Positions 40,724 to 49,288 of a stretch of DNA of 64,000 nt are shown piece by piece. Every line of letters starts with the position of its first letter. Positions within the stretch are counted from its first letter, which is position 1. This DNA comes from Pontivivens nitratireducens (GTDB lineage: Bacteria; Pseudomonadota; Alphaproteobacteria; Rhodobacterales; Rhodobacteraceae): assembly GCF_014235845.1 (NCBI RefSeq), contig NZ_JACJUQ010000005.1, positions 178,390-242,389 on the forward strand, in the 5' to 3' direction. The notes below the pieces were generated by a model, which saw only the letters and a program-made list of their open reading frames with translations, was not told the origin of the DNA and did no database searches. The translations under genes and the position numbers were made by a program.

Positions 40724-41860
40724 ATGAAGATCAATGTCCTGGGCGGTGGGCCAGCGGGTCTGTACCTCGCCTATCTTGCACGCAAACGTATTCCCGGCTG
40801 CGAGGTGCATGTGCATGAACGCAACGCCGCCGACGCTACCTTTGGCTTTGGCGTGGTTCTCGCGGGTCGCGGAATGGCCAAACTGGAAGCGGCGGATGTC
40901 GAGAGTTTCGAACGTATCAAGGCGATCAGCAGGATGCTCGGCCATCAGCGCATCATTCTGAACGGCGAGGCGATTGAGATTGAGGGCGCAGAATATGGCG
41001 GCGCGGTCGAGCGTCTGAAACTGTTGAACGTACTGCAAACGCTTTGCGAGGAGCAGGGCGTCAGGATCAGCTATCACGATGATGTCACGGATCCGACCCT
41101 GCTGGAGGAAGCCGATCTGGTTGTTGGCGCTGACGGCGCAAACTCCACCCTGCGAAATGCGTATAACGAAGAGTTTGGCACCTATAGTTCGAGCCTGACC
41201 AACGCATTCTCATGGTATGGGGCGGAATGTGATGGCAATGGACCGACCTTAAGTTTTCGGACCGCAGGAAAGGGCGCCTTCTGTGCCCATTACTATCCCT
41301 ATACGGATACGATGTGCACATTCGTAATGGAATGCGACATAGCTGCCTGGCAAAGCTGCGGTTTCGAAGAGAAATCCGATGATGAGCGGCAGGCCTTTTG
41401 CGAAGAGCTGTTCCAAGAGGATCTGGGCGGCCGCAAGCTGATTTCAAACAACTCGGTCTGGCGGAATTTCGAGCCTGTGGGCAACCGCAACTGGGTGCAT
41501 GGTCACCGGGTGCTGATCGGTGACGCGGTGCGGCGTGCGCATTTCTCGATCGGGTCTGGCACCCGGATCGCGATGGAGGATTCCATCGCACTGGTCGATG
41601 CAATCGCGGAATGTCAGGATATCCCCTCGGCGCTGGAAACCTACGTCGCGCGGCGCAAGCCGAAGGCCGACAATCTGCTTTCTGCCGCTCGGGAAAGCTA
41701 CACCTGGTACGAGGACATGGCAAAGCGCATGGCAGGCAAGCCTGTGCATGATTTCGCCCTCGATTACCTGACGCGCACCTCCAACATGGACGTGGCGCGG
41801 GCGACGGTGGAATATCCCGGTTTCATGGCGCAGCTTGATTGCGCAAAGGCTGCATCATGA
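40724..41860 (+). CDS. FAD monooxygenase, salicylyl-CoA 5-hydroxylase-like
   Basis: A 378-aa flavin hydroxylase. The FAD-binding GGGPAGLYLAYLARKR is followed by HERNAADATFGFGVVLAGRG, which strongly resembles the monooxygenase part of salicylyl-CoA 5-hydroxylase and 2-aminobenzoyl-CoA monooxygenase/reductase. DLVVGADGANSTLR and HRVLIGDAVRRAHFSIGSGTRIAMED complete the group A flavoprotein pattern. The reductase domain of the fused 2-aminobenzoyl-CoA enzymes is absent, so simple ring hydroxylation is expected. It sits between the ligase and a thioesterase, exactly as needed for a CoA-ester hydroxylation route. Confidence 0.82.
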   Translation: MKINVLGGGPAGLYLAYLARKRIPGCEVHVHERNAADATFGFGVVLAGRGMAKLEAADVESFERIKAISRMLGHQRIILNGEAIEIEGAEYGGAVERLKLLNVLQTLCEEQGVRISYHDDVTDPTLLEEADLVVGADGANSTLRNAYNEEFGTYSSSLTNAFSWYGAECDGNGPTLSFRTAGKGAFCAHYYPYTDTMCTFVMECDIAAWQSCGFEEKSDDERQAFCEELFQEDLGGRKLISNNSVWRNFEPVGNRNWVHGHRVLIGDAVRRAHFSIGSGTRIAMEDSIALVDAIAECQDIPSALETYVARRKPKADNLLSAARESYTWYEDMAKRMAGKPVHDFALDYLTRTSNMDVARATVEYPGFMAQLDCAKAAS

Positions 41861-42363
41861 CGATGCCAGCCGCCTTCTACGATGCAACGGATGCTGTCGT
41901 GTCCGACGCGCCTTTGGTGATCCGTCGGGTTGTGCGCTGGGGCGAATGCGATCCTGCGGGCATCGTGTATACGCCCCGGTTCCTCGACTATTGCGTCACG
42001 GCCTATGAGGCCTTTCTGGGACAGATGCTGGGCGGCCCCCTGCACGCGGCAAAGCACAGCATGGGCGTCGATTTCCCGGTTCGCGGTGCGGAACTTGATT
42101 TTCGATCCCCGCTGCCGCTGGACGCAGTATTTACCATGGAGGTCAGGGTCGGAGCCATTCGCAGCCGGACGTTCGATCTGCACATCACCGCGCGTCATGT
42201 CGTTGAGGAGGGTAAGCGCGAAGGCCCCATCGCTTTCCTCGCGCGGCTGACCCCCGTGGTGGTGGACCCCGAAACCCGTGCTGCCGTGGCGCTGCCTGAA
42301 ATACTCAAGGAGCGCGTAGAAGAATACGCCGCGCGCCACCCCGATCAGGAGAAACAGCCATGA
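41857..42363 (+). CDS. Acyl-CoA thioesterase, 4-hydroxybenzoyl-CoA type
   Basis: A 168-aa hot-dog-fold thioesterase. The segment VVRWGECDPAGIVYTPRFLDYC contains the catalytic aspartate motif (D-P-A-G-I-V-Y) of 4-hydroxybenzoyl-CoA thioesterases. The ATG at 41857 overlaps the hydroxylase stop (ATGA) and the stop overlaps the isomerase start. It would release the free hydroxylated acid, gentisate in the simplest case, after hydroxylation. Confidence 0.85.
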   Translation: MTMPAAFYDATDAVVSDAPLVIRRVVRWGECDPAGIVYTPRFLDYCVTAYEAFLGQMLGGPLHAAKHSMGVDFPVRGAELDFRSPLPLDAVFTMEVRVGAIRSRTFDLHITARHVVEEGKREGPIAFLARLTPVVVDPETRAAVALPEILKERVEEYAARHPDQEKQP

Positions 42364-43124
42364 AAGCCACGTATCGCATCGGACAGATCGTCCCAAGCTC
42401 GAACGTCACGATGGAAACCGAGATTCCTGCCATGCTGCGGGCGCGTGAGGCGATCAGGCCTGAGCGGTTTACCTTTCATTCCAGCCGGATGCGCATGAAG
42501 AAAGTCACCGCCGAGGAACTATCCGCAATGGATGCGGACAGCCTGCGGTGCGCCCGTGAGCTGGCGGATGCCGAGGTGGACGTGATGGGCTATGCCTGCC
42601 TGGTCGCCATCATGGCGCAGAGCCTGGGTTATCACCGGATTTCGCGCAAGAACCTCGAAGGGGTTGTCGCGGAGGAGGGCAAGGACATTCCCGTGGTTTC
42701 CTCTGCCGGTGCCCTGGTCGAGGGGCTGCACGAAATGGGGGCAAAGCGGGTCAGTCTGCTGATGCCTTACATGAAACCGCTGGCGGCGAAGGTAACAGAT
42801 TACATCGCCAGCGAGGGATTCGAGGTTCACGACAGCCTCGCGCTGGAGATCGCCGACAACCTGGAGGTCGGCGCACGTGATCCGATGGCCTTGATCGAAG
42901 ACGTCAAACGGCTCGATACCAAGGGCGTCGATGTCGTGGTGCTGTCGGCCTGTGTGCAGATGCCGTCGCTCGCGGCGCTGTCCCCGGTGGAGCAGCAGTT
43001 GGGCCTGCCCGTCACGTCAGCTGCCGCCTGCACGGTTCGCTCGATGCTCAAGTCAATGAACCTTGAGCCGGTAACGCAAGGGGCCGGCACCATTCTGGAA
43101 GAGAAATTTGCGCCTGCTGCCTGA
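42360..43124 (+). CDS. Maleate cis-trans isomerase
   Basis: A 254-aa member of the Asp/Glu racemase superfamily close to maleate isomerase (MaiA/NicE). Seen: IGQIVPSSNVTMETEIPAML at the N-terminus, the first catalytic cysteine in VMGYACLVAIMAQ and the second in VVLSACVQMPSLAAL. The reaction turns maleate into fumarate. In the context of a gentisate-like pathway this implies ring fission to maleylpyruvate, hydrolysis to maleate plus pyruvate, then isomerisation. Overlaps the thioesterase by four bases. Confidence 0.85.
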   Translation: MKATYRIGQIVPSSNVTMETEIPAMLRAREAIRPERFTFHSSRMRMKKVTAEELSAMDADSLRCARELADAEVDVMGYACLVAIMAQSLGYHRISRKNLEGVVAEEGKDIPVVSSAGALVEGLHEMGAKRVSLLMPYMKPLAAKVTDYIASEGFEVHDSLALEIADNLEVGARDPMALIEDVKRLDTKGVDVVVLSACVQMPSLAALSPVEQQLGLPVTSAAACTVRSMLKSMNLEPVTQGAGTILEEKFAPAA

Positions 43125-43183
43125 CAGTTGACGCACAATAACGGGGCCGGACGTACCGGCACTCGAACGGGAGGAGACCCAAA

Positions 43184-44161
43184 ATGAAACAACAGATAAC
43201 CACTTTGCTGGCGACCTGCGTAATTACGGTATCGGCGTTTGCCGCATCTGCGGAAACCTCGGTTCGGATGCTCAAGACTTGGGATGATCGCTATACCGGC
43301 TCAAGCGTGATTTGTGACCGCTATGCCGAGATGCTGGAAGAAGCGTCCGGCGGCGAAATCAGTGTTCAGATGTTTGGACCCGAAACGATCCCGCCGCTCG
43401 ACCAGCTTGAGCCTGTCCAGAACGGACTGTTTCAGGTGCTCTGCACCTATCCCGGCTTCCACACCGGGGCGATCACATTGCTGACCGGCCTGGAAAGCAT
43501 CCGCCCCGAAGCTGAGGCCTTCCGTGACAGCGGTGCGCGTGATGTGATCGACGAAGCTTACGGGGCGCTGGGCGTTCAGACACTGTCTGTTCCACTGGCG
43601 CATGGTTACTGGATTTACCTCAACCGTGATCTTTCGGATCAGGGCGATCTGACTGGCCTGCAAGTCCGCGCGTTGCCGCCGCAACATCCCTATGTCGCAT
43701 CGCTGGGCGGGACGCCGGTTGTTCTGCCACCGGCGGAGATGTTCAGCGCGTTGGAGCGTGGCGTGGTTGACGGGGCGTATTTCCCTGCCGCCGGTGCGAC
43801 TGGCTACGGCTTCGCCGAAGTGACGAAACTCTACTTCGACACCAAGACCACTTCACCGCACATCATCCTCGCCAACCAATCGTTCTGGGACGGTCTGGAT
43901 GATGCAACGCGTGAAGTATTCGAGTCTCAGGCAATAGTGTTGGAGGATGAGACTCCAGGCGTCTACGATCGCCTCAATGCGGAGGAAGCGGAGAAGATGG
44001 CTGCCGCCGGAATGGAGTTGATCGAGCTGAGTGACGAGGCTGCCGGACGCCTTGCAGCCGCAGTCGTCAGTGGTTCCTGGGCCTTTGCCGGCTCACGCAA
44101 TCCCGACGAAGCCGCGCGTATGCGTGAAGCGGTCGAAGATGCCGGATTGTTGCGCGAGTAA
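43184..44161 (+). CDS. dctP: TRAP transporter solute-binding protein, aromatic operon
   Basis: A 325-aa binding protein with a signal peptide ending SAFAASAETS. TRAP features: DLTGLQVRALPPQHPYVASLGGTPVVLP with the substrate-binding arginine, then MFSALERGVVDGAYFP. GGGAGGAG precedes the ATG. It lies 59 bp after the isomerase gene in the catabolic operon, so it probably binds the aromatic acid to be degraded. It differs clearly from the other DctP at 11.1 kb. Confidence 0.87.
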   Translation: MKQQITTLLATCVITVSAFAASAETSVRMLKTWDDRYTGSSVICDRYAEMLEEASGGEISVQMFGPETIPPLDQLEPVQNGLFQVLCTYPGFHTGAITLLTGLESIRPEAEAFRDSGARDVIDEAYGALGVQTLSVPLAHGYWIYLNRDLSDQGDLTGLQVRALPPQHPYVASLGGTPVVLPPAEMFSALERGVVDGAYFPAAGATGYGFAEVTKLYFDTKTTSPHIILANQSFWDGLDDATREVFESQAIVLEDETPGVYDRLNAEEAEKMAAAGMELIELSDEAAGRLAAAVVSGSWAFAGSRNPDEAARMREAVEDAGLLRE

Positions 44162-44174
44162 TACGCGCAACCCT

Positions 44175-44200
44175 GCCACTTCCGGTACGCTGGAAGTGGC
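44175..44200 (+). other. Perfect stem-loop between dctP and dctQ (second TRAP operon)
   Basis: GCCACTTCC (44175-44183), an 8-nt loop and GGAAGTGGC (44192-44200) form a perfect 9-bp hairpin without a T-run, in the same position as the hairpins at 12072 and 26097. Confidence 0.65.
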
Positions 44201-44227
44201 GAATCCCCAGTCATTGGAGCTACCGTC

Positions 44228-44755
44228 ATGCTGCGATCCCTAGGCCTGTTTCACGATCGTCTGAGCGAACTGGGCCTATGGCTGGGCATGATGGCGCTTG
44301 CCGCGCTTGCTACGCTCTCGTTCGCGGGAACGATGTCGCGCTATTTGCTGTCGACACCGCTTGGCTGGGTGCCTGACTGGACGGGATACACCCTCGCGGC
44401 TTCCATATTCATCACTGCACCGGCTGTCACCAAACACGGACAACATGTGGCGATGGATTTCATAGCCGCCGCCGCGACATCGCAAACCGTGGTTCGCTAT
44501 CTGACCGGAATCGCTGCCGCAATGACATTCATCGTTCTGGCGACGATGACATGGATCGTGACTGACAGCCTGCTGGCCGCCTTCCGCGCCGGCACCGGAA
44601 CGGCTGCGGGATACCCGATCCCCCGCTGGTGGTTGTTGTCGTTCATCACCTACGGGTTCGGATCATCAGCTGTTCACTTTCTTCGGACTGCGCTCACGGC
44701 CTTTCTGGGCAAAGAGAAATTTAGTGACCTTCACATAAGCAGGGAAGCCAACTGA
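44228..44755 (+). CDS. dctQ: TRAP transporter small permease (DctQ family)
   Basis: A 175-aa protein with four predicted helices (LWLGMMALAALATLSFAGTM, GYTLAASIFITAPAV, YLTGIAAAMTFIVLATM, WWLLSFITYGFGSSAV). The loop KHGQHVAMDFIAAA corresponds to the DctQ R/H-V-x-x-D motif. The stop TGA shares its A with the ATG of dctM. It partners DctM in the TRAP importer of the aromatic operon. Confidence 0.83.
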   Translation: MLRSLGLFHDRLSELGLWLGMMALAALATLSFAGTMSRYLLSTPLGWVPDWTGYTLAASIFITAPAVTKHGQHVAMDFIAAAATSQTVVRYLTGIAAAMTFIVLATMTWIVTDSLLAAFRAGTGTAAGYPIPRWWLLSFITYGFGSSAVHFLRTALTAFLGKEKFSDLHISREAN

Positions 44756-46044
44756 TGCCCATCGCAATCGGTTTCGGCGCATTGGCGCTATTGTTCATCA
44801 TTGGCGTCCCGGTCTTCGCCGCCTTTTTCGGCTTCAACATCATCGCCGCGTTGGGCCTGATGGGGCCACAAGGATTGTCGATTTTTGCCGCCAGCATTCT
44901 GGATACGTCAATGACGTCGGAACTGGTTACAGTGCCGCTCTTCATTCTGCTGGGGGAGCTGCTGTTCCGCTCCGGCTGTATAACCATCCTGTTCGATGCG
45001 GTTGACGACATCGTAGGGCGCATCCGCGGGCGTCAATATGTCATCGTCGTGCTGATCTCCGTCCTGTTGGGGGCGCTGTCCGGCTCCGCCGTCGCGGTTG
45101 CCGCAATGCTGGGCAAGACGGTCATGTCCGAGGCGATGGAGCGTGGCGGGGACAAACGCCTGCTTGCGGGCCTGGTCCTGGGCGGGGCGTGCCTTGCGCC
45201 GATCATCCCGCCAAGTTTCCTCATCGTTCTGATCGGCATGCTCTCGGGCACTTCGATCTCGGCCCTGCTGGCGGCCGGTGTGCTGCCCGGTTTGGTGGCG
45301 GGTCTGTTGTTTTTTGCCTATGTGCAATTTCTGCTGTGGCGCGATCCGTCCCGCGACATGACGTCCAGCCCGGACAAACTGCGCGGACCGATGTGGAAGG
45401 CCGTGATATCGTTGCTTCCATTCTCGATCGTGATTTTCGCTGTGCTGGGATTGATCCTGCTGGGCATCGCCACCCCGAACGAGGCGGCAGCCTGCGGGGT
45501 GTTCGGTGCGCTGGCCGTTGCCGCGATCTATGGCAAGTTGTCGGTGCGGATGATCCTGGACTCGCTCAAGGGGGCCATCCTCATGTCGGCAATGATTTTG
45601 CTGATCATGGCCGCCTCGAAGGTTCTGACACAGCTTCTGGCATTTTCGGGACTGACGCGCGATCTGGTGGCGTTCCTGACCGCGCTGGATATGCCGACGG
45701 TAATGGTTCTGATCCTGCTGATGATCATCCCTTTCGTGTTGTGCATGTTTCTGGACCAGATCGCGCTGCTGCTGATCCTGATTCCGATTTACACGCCGTT
45801 GCTGGATACCTTCGGTTTCGATCCACTGGTGTTCTGGACACTTTTCCTGCTGAACCTGACGCTGGGCGCGATCACGCCGCCATTTGGCTACGCCTTGTTC
45901 GCGCTGGGTTCGGCGAGCCCGCGTGAGGTCAGTCTGCGCGACATCTACGGGGCGTCGTGGCCCTTTATCGGGCTGATCCTGCTGACACTCGTGCTTGTCT
46001 GGGCGGTTCCGGGGCTGGCGACATGGCTGCCTTCGCAGCTATGA
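44755..46044 (+). CDS. dctM: TRAP transporter large permease (DctM family)
   Basis: A 429-aa membrane permease with DctM signatures: GVPVFAAFFGFNIIAALGL, LLGALSGSAVAVAAMLGKTVMSEAMERGG, LGGACLAPIIPPSFLIVLIGM, IATPNEAAACGVFG and LGAITPPFGYALFALG. It is the last gene of the operon beginning at 37750 and converges with tetR, whose 3' end it overlaps by six bases. It imports the presumed aromatic acid. Confidence 0.88.
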   Translation: MPIAIGFGALALLFIIGVPVFAAFFGFNIIAALGLMGPQGLSIFAASILDTSMTSELVTVPLFILLGELLFRSGCITILFDAVDDIVGRIRGRQYVIVVLISVLLGALSGSAVAVAAMLGKTVMSEAMERGGDKRLLAGLVLGGACLAPIIPPSFLIVLIGMLSGTSISALLAAGVLPGLVAGLLFFAYVQFLLWRDPSRDMTSSPDKLRGPMWKAVISLLPFSIVIFAVLGLILLGIATPNEAAACGVFGALAVAAIYGKLSVRMILDSLKGAILMSAMILLIMAASKVLTQLLAFSGLTRDLVAFLTALDMPTVMVLILLMIIPFVLCMFLDQIALLLILIPIYTPLLDTFGFDPLVFWTLFLLNLTLGAITPPFGYALFALGSASPREVSLRDIYGASWPFIGLILLTLVLVWAVPGLATWLPSQL

Positions 46045-46767
46045 CCTCTCGGCGGCGAAACGGTCGAGCAGTGCCTCAAGCCCCAGCCTGAACGCTTCGT
46101 CCGCGCGGATGTCGGCGAAGTCGTTCAGCGCGTAGCCCAGCCCTGGAAAGGTCTCTGCGTCGCTGGTTGCGGCGCGTTCTTTCAGGAACGTTCCATGCTC
46201 CGCCGGCTCCAATCGTCGGCTGTCGCTATTGGCCGAGGCGAGACAGTGCAGCGCCAGCGTGTGATAATAAAGGGCGGTTTGATGGGCGGTAAATCCCGCC
46301 TCCCTGAACAAGGTGAAAACGTGGTCCAGAAACAGGGCGCCGTAATCCCGCTCCCCTTCCTTGACCTTTTGAAAGACACGATATTTCGCGCGCGTCTGAA
46401 TATGCTCGGCAGCACCCCTGTGCTCTCTCCAGCTTTCCAGCAGGATCCAGCCGGCGCTGGAAATTCTGTCGCGCCATGATCCATCGGAGATCTCGGCAAC
46501 CATCCTGTTCAGCAAACCCTTGTAGAAGCGGTTCAGAATGGCGGAGTTCAGGTCATCCTTGGTGCCGATGTGATAGTGCAGCGATCCGGGCACCACGCCC
46601 AGCGACTTGGCCAGCTGGACGAACGAGATGGAGGACAATGGCGTGGTCCGGGCCTCGGCATAGGCAAGATCAATGATCGCCTCGCGCGTGACTATTCCGT
46701 TGTCATCATCCCCTGTGGAACGGGGGCGTCCCCGGCTGCGGCGCTTGGATTTCACTTGCTCAGTCAT
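46039..46767 (-). CDS. TetR-family transcriptional regulator
   Basis: A 242-aa TetR/AcrR repressor. After a basic N-terminus (KSKRRSRGRPRSTG) comes the HTH domain (TREAIIDLAYAEARTTPLSSISFVQLAKSLGVVPGSLHYHIGTKDDLNSAIL), typical in length and in the LYHY-like turn. The remainder is the ligand domain. It is divergent from the VOC operon across a 107-bp gap holding a perfect TTATTGA-N7-TCAATAA repeat, and an almost identical repeat lies at the promoter of the 37.7-kb operon. It therefore probably represses both, with an aryl-CoA or free acid as inducer. Confidence 0.85.
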   Translation of the reverse strand: MTEQVKSKRRSRGRPRSTGDDDNGIVTREAIIDLAYAEARTTPLSSISFVQLAKSLGVVPGSLHYHIGTKDDLNSAILNRFYKGLLNRMVAEISDGSWRDRISSAGWILLESWREHRGAAEHIQTRAKYRVFQKVKEGERDYGALFLDHVFTLFREAGFTAHQTALYYHTLALHCLASANSDSRRLEPAEHGTFLKERAATSDAETFPGLGYALNDFADIRADEAFRLGLEALLDRFAAERS

Positions 46768-46813
46768 GGCGGTACCGATGGCATGAATGTTCTTTCCGGG
46801 CCAGAGAAAATAG

Positions 46814-46834
46814 TTATTGATACTCTCTCAATAA
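46814..46834. promoter_or_regulatory. Operator between tetR and the VOC operon
   Basis: TTATTGA (46814-46820), 7 nt, TCAATAA (46828-46834): a perfect 7-bp inverted repeat of 21 bp in all, midway between two divergent genes. It matches the repeat at 37695-37715 in arm sequence and spacing. Confidence 0.75.
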
Positions 46835-46874
46835 AACGCTACATGTTCAAGAATGAAATCGGGAGGATGCGAAC

Positions 46875-47576
46875 ATGAGCGAAAAACTTGGCAAACGCGA
46901 AGATGCCTCATCGGCGGTAACCTTCAACAGCGCGATGGGCATCGCGTCGAGCGATGTATCCGCAATGAAGAAGGTCGATGGGCCGGGCTCTCTCACGCTT
47001 TCGGGTGTCGATCACACCGCGCGACCCACGTGGAAGCTGAATGAGACAGTCGAGTTCTATCGCGATGTGCTGGGCCTGCCGCTGGTCCACGCGATCAGCG
47101 CCCGTGGCTGGGGCCCTCCCGGTCACCACGATTTCCTGCACTTCTTTTTCGATGCGGGAAAAGACGCGACCATCGCATTTTTCTACTATATCGGCAGCGA
47201 GCAGCCGGAACGCTATATCCCTGAGGAACATCATTTCTACTTCGCCACCCACACCGCCTGGGCTGTCGATACGGAGGAAGAACTGATCGCCTGGAAGGAA
47301 GCCCTGACCGAACGGGGGGTGAAGGTCTCCCCCTACACCAAGCATGAGATCCTTGAATCGATCTATTTCCTTGATCCCAACGGCTATCCTGTCGAGATCA
47401 CGCGCCGGCTGCGCGAAACCGAAAAGATCGACGAGGTTGACGCGATGCTAACCCTCAAGGCTGCCATGGAAGTGGAGCGCGAAGCCCGTGACGAAGGGCA
47501 ACTGCTTGCCGATATCGACACGGTTTGGCGTCGCAAGGCCGCCTATGTCCGCGCGTATCAGGAGTCCGACACATGA
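46875..47576 (+). CDS. VOC-superfamily metalloprotein, possible ring-cleaving dioxygenase
   Basis: A 233-aa protein of the glyoxalase/extradiol dioxygenase fold. Likely metal ligands are the histidine in LSGVDHTARPT, the histidines in EEHHFYFATHTAW and the glutamate in NGYPVEITRRL, giving a 2-His-1-Glu set. A unique N-terminal ~40 residues and a helical C-terminal tail of ~50 residues flank the VOC module. The ATG at 46875 follows GGGAGGATGCGAAC. Being co-regulated with the aryl-CoA operon, it could cleave the hydroxylated ring; a classical cupin gentisate dioxygenase is not found in the window. Isomerase or lyase activity is also possible. Confidence 0.7.
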   Translation: MSEKLGKREDASSAVTFNSAMGIASSDVSAMKKVDGPGSLTLSGVDHTARPTWKLNETVEFYRDVLGLPLVHAISARGWGPPGHHDFLHFFFDAGKDATIAFFYYIGSEQPERYIPEEHHFYFATHTAWAVDTEEELIAWKEALTERGVKVSPYTKHEILESIYFLDPNGYPVEITRRLRETEKIDEVDAMLTLKAAMEVEREARDEGQLLADIDTVWRRKAAYVRAYQESDT

Positions 47577-47833
47577 TCGCGGTATTCGTTCTGGATGTGC
47601 CGGAGTTTCGCCCGATGGTGGAAACGACACGCGATGTCGAGGGGGTCAAGATCAGTGGGCCAACCAAGGGCTACTGGACAATCGAAGCCCCCACCCAGCT
47701 CTCTTTCAGCCGCAAGGCAATGAAGATGAAGCCAGCCGTATGGTACGGTATCTTCACCGGCGGTCTGGATGGCGAGATTGCAGATTGGGGTCGAGACGAG
47801 GTTCGATTGGTGGGAACCAACAAACCTCTTTAA
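47573..47833 (+). CDS. Small 86-aa protein co-encoded with the VOC enzyme
   Basis: A protein of 86 residues (MIAVFVLDVPEFRPMVETTRD...) with no recognised family. It has aromatic-rich segments (GYWTIEAPTQLSFSRKAMKM, PAVWYGIFTGGLDGEIADW) and no signal peptide or helix long enough for a membrane. Its ATG overlaps the VOC stop (ATGA), so it is translated with that enzyme and may be a subunit or an accessory factor. Confidence 0.7.
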   Translation: MIAVFVLDVPEFRPMVETTRDVEGVKISGPTKGYWTIEAPTQLSFSRKAMKMKPAVWYGIFTGGLDGEIADWGRDEVRLVGTNKPL

Positions 47834-47861
47834 CCCGCATAATTGCGAAAGGAATAATCCA

Positions 47862-48122
47862 ATGTCCATAGGTCGCAAGAAGAACCATGACGAAAAGCTC
47901 GTCGTGCAAATGATGGAAACCTCCGGGATCGACATTGAGGCCGAACTGGTCGGTCACGTGAACGGCGCCAGCAGAATGCGAACCGCGATGCTGCGCTGTG
48001 GACGTTGTTTGAACGCCGACGACTGTCAGGGATGGCTCGCTGAGAATGCAGGCTCACATGTGGGGTCCCCGCCGGACTACTGCCTCAACAAGGACCTTAT
48101 CAGAACCGTTCGGGAAGGCTGA
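47862..48122 (+). CDS. DUF6455-like cysteine-containing small protein
   Basis: An 86-aa protein with a cysteine pattern LRCGRCLNADDCQGW followed by PDYCLNKDLI, resembling the DUF6455 family of small Rhodobacterales proteins. The cysteines may bind a metal or FeS cluster. The ATG at 47862 is preceded by AAAGGA. It lies 28 bp after the preceding small gene in the same operon and may mature or protect the VOC metalloenzyme, which is only inference from position. Confidence 0.65.
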   Translation: MSIGRKKNHDEKLVVQMMETSGIDIEAELVGHVNGASRMRTAMLRCGRCLNADDCQGWLAENAGSHVGSPPDYCLNKDLIRTVREG

Positions 48123-48223
48123 CCGCCCGCCGGGTTCGCAGGTGAGGCGGTAGCGGCCTTTGTTATCCTCTGTGAAGGGGACGGGATTTGTGCCGATCCC
48201 CCGCCGCCAGGTCCCCGACGATA

Positions 48224-49225
48224 TCAGATTTCGACGACCGTCTGCTCGATCGCGCCGAAGATCGAGTGGCCCTGTTCGTCTCTCATATCCATCCGCACGA
48301 CATCGTCCTCACCCAGCCAGGGGGTGTACGCCGTGCCCTCCGCGATGGTTTCGATCATGCGCAATTCCGCTATGCAGGAATATCCGGCGCCGCCCTCTCC
48401 CACAGTGGTCATGGGGCCGTCGTCGAGCTTGTTGGAGACCGTGCCCGAACCGATGATCGTTCCGGCCACCAGATGCCGGGTCTTGGCGGCATGGGCGATC
48501 AGCTCACCGAAATCGAACGTCATGTCGTCACCTGAGCGAACGCGCCCGAACGGAACGCCGTTCAGATCGACCTCCAGAATGCCGGTCAGCTTTCCCTCGG
48601 CCCAGCCTATCAGGGCATCGGGGGTAACCGCGACGGGGGAACAGGCGCTGGCGGGTTTCGATTGCACGAACCCGAAGCCTTTCGTCAATTCAGGCTGGAT
48701 CAGGCTGCGCAGGGAAATGTCGTTGAGCAAAATGACCAGCACGACCAGATCGCGCGCCGTCTCTGCATCGGTTCCCATCGGAACGTCGTCCGTGATGACG
48801 GCGATCTCCCCCTCGAAATCGGTGCCCCAATCGGAATGCGACGCGATTGCACCACGTGGCGGCAGAAAGCCGCTGGCGGTTCCCTGATACATCAGCGGAT
48901 CCGTGTGGAAGGAGGGCGGCATCTGCGCGCCGCGTGCTTTCCTGACCAACTCTACATGATTGATATAGGCGGACCCGTCGAGGAACTCGTAAGCCCGGGG
49001 AAGGGGGGAGAGGGCGTTGCGCTCATGAAACCGCTCGATGGGAACGGAGCCGCTTTCGAGCGCGCGGGCGAGCGCGGCCAGTTCGGGCCTCAATCTGGAC
49101 CAATCGTCCAATGCGGCCTGCAAGGTGGGCGCGATCCGACGTGCATCGGTGCAGCGTGTCAGGTCGTTCGAAACGACGACCAGTCGGCCATCGCGGCTGT
49201 CGTCGTCCAGAGTGGCAAGTTTCAT
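48224..49225 (-). CDS. Fumarylacetoacetate hydrolase-family protein
   Basis: A 333-aa FAH-fold hydrolase. The metal site is seen in SHSDWGTDFEGEIAVITDDV (D..E-x-E) together with an aspartate in VILLNDISLR, and the late GTIIGSGTVSNK and the N-terminal lid segment YINHVELVRKARG are typical. The family includes fumarylpyruvate, maleylpyruvate and oxalocrotonate-type C-C hydrolases. It converges on the VOC operon rather than sharing its promoter, so its link to the pathway is plausible but not shown. The likely role in that scheme is splitting maleylpyruvate into maleate and pyruvate. Confidence 0.82.
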   Translation of the reverse strand: MKLATLDDDSRDGRLVVVSNDLTRCTDARRIAPTLQAALDDWSRLRPELAALARALESGSVPIERFHERNALSPLPRAYEFLDGSAYINHVELVRKARGAQMPPSFHTDPLMYQGTASGFLPPRGAIASHSDWGTDFEGEIAVITDDVPMGTDAETARDLVVLVILLNDISLRSLIQPELTKGFGFVQSKPASACSPVAVTPDALIGWAEGKLTGILEVDLNGVPFGRVRSGDDMTFDFGELIAHAAKTRHLVAGTIIGSGTVSNKLDDGPMTTVGEGGAGYSCIAELRMIETIAEGTAYTPWLGEDDVVRMDMRDEQGHSIFGAIEQTVVEI

Positions 49226-49288
49226 CGGTACGCCTTTCCGCTGTGATGAGCTCAGCCTAGCCGAGCAAACTGGCGGCGTCGATTGCTG

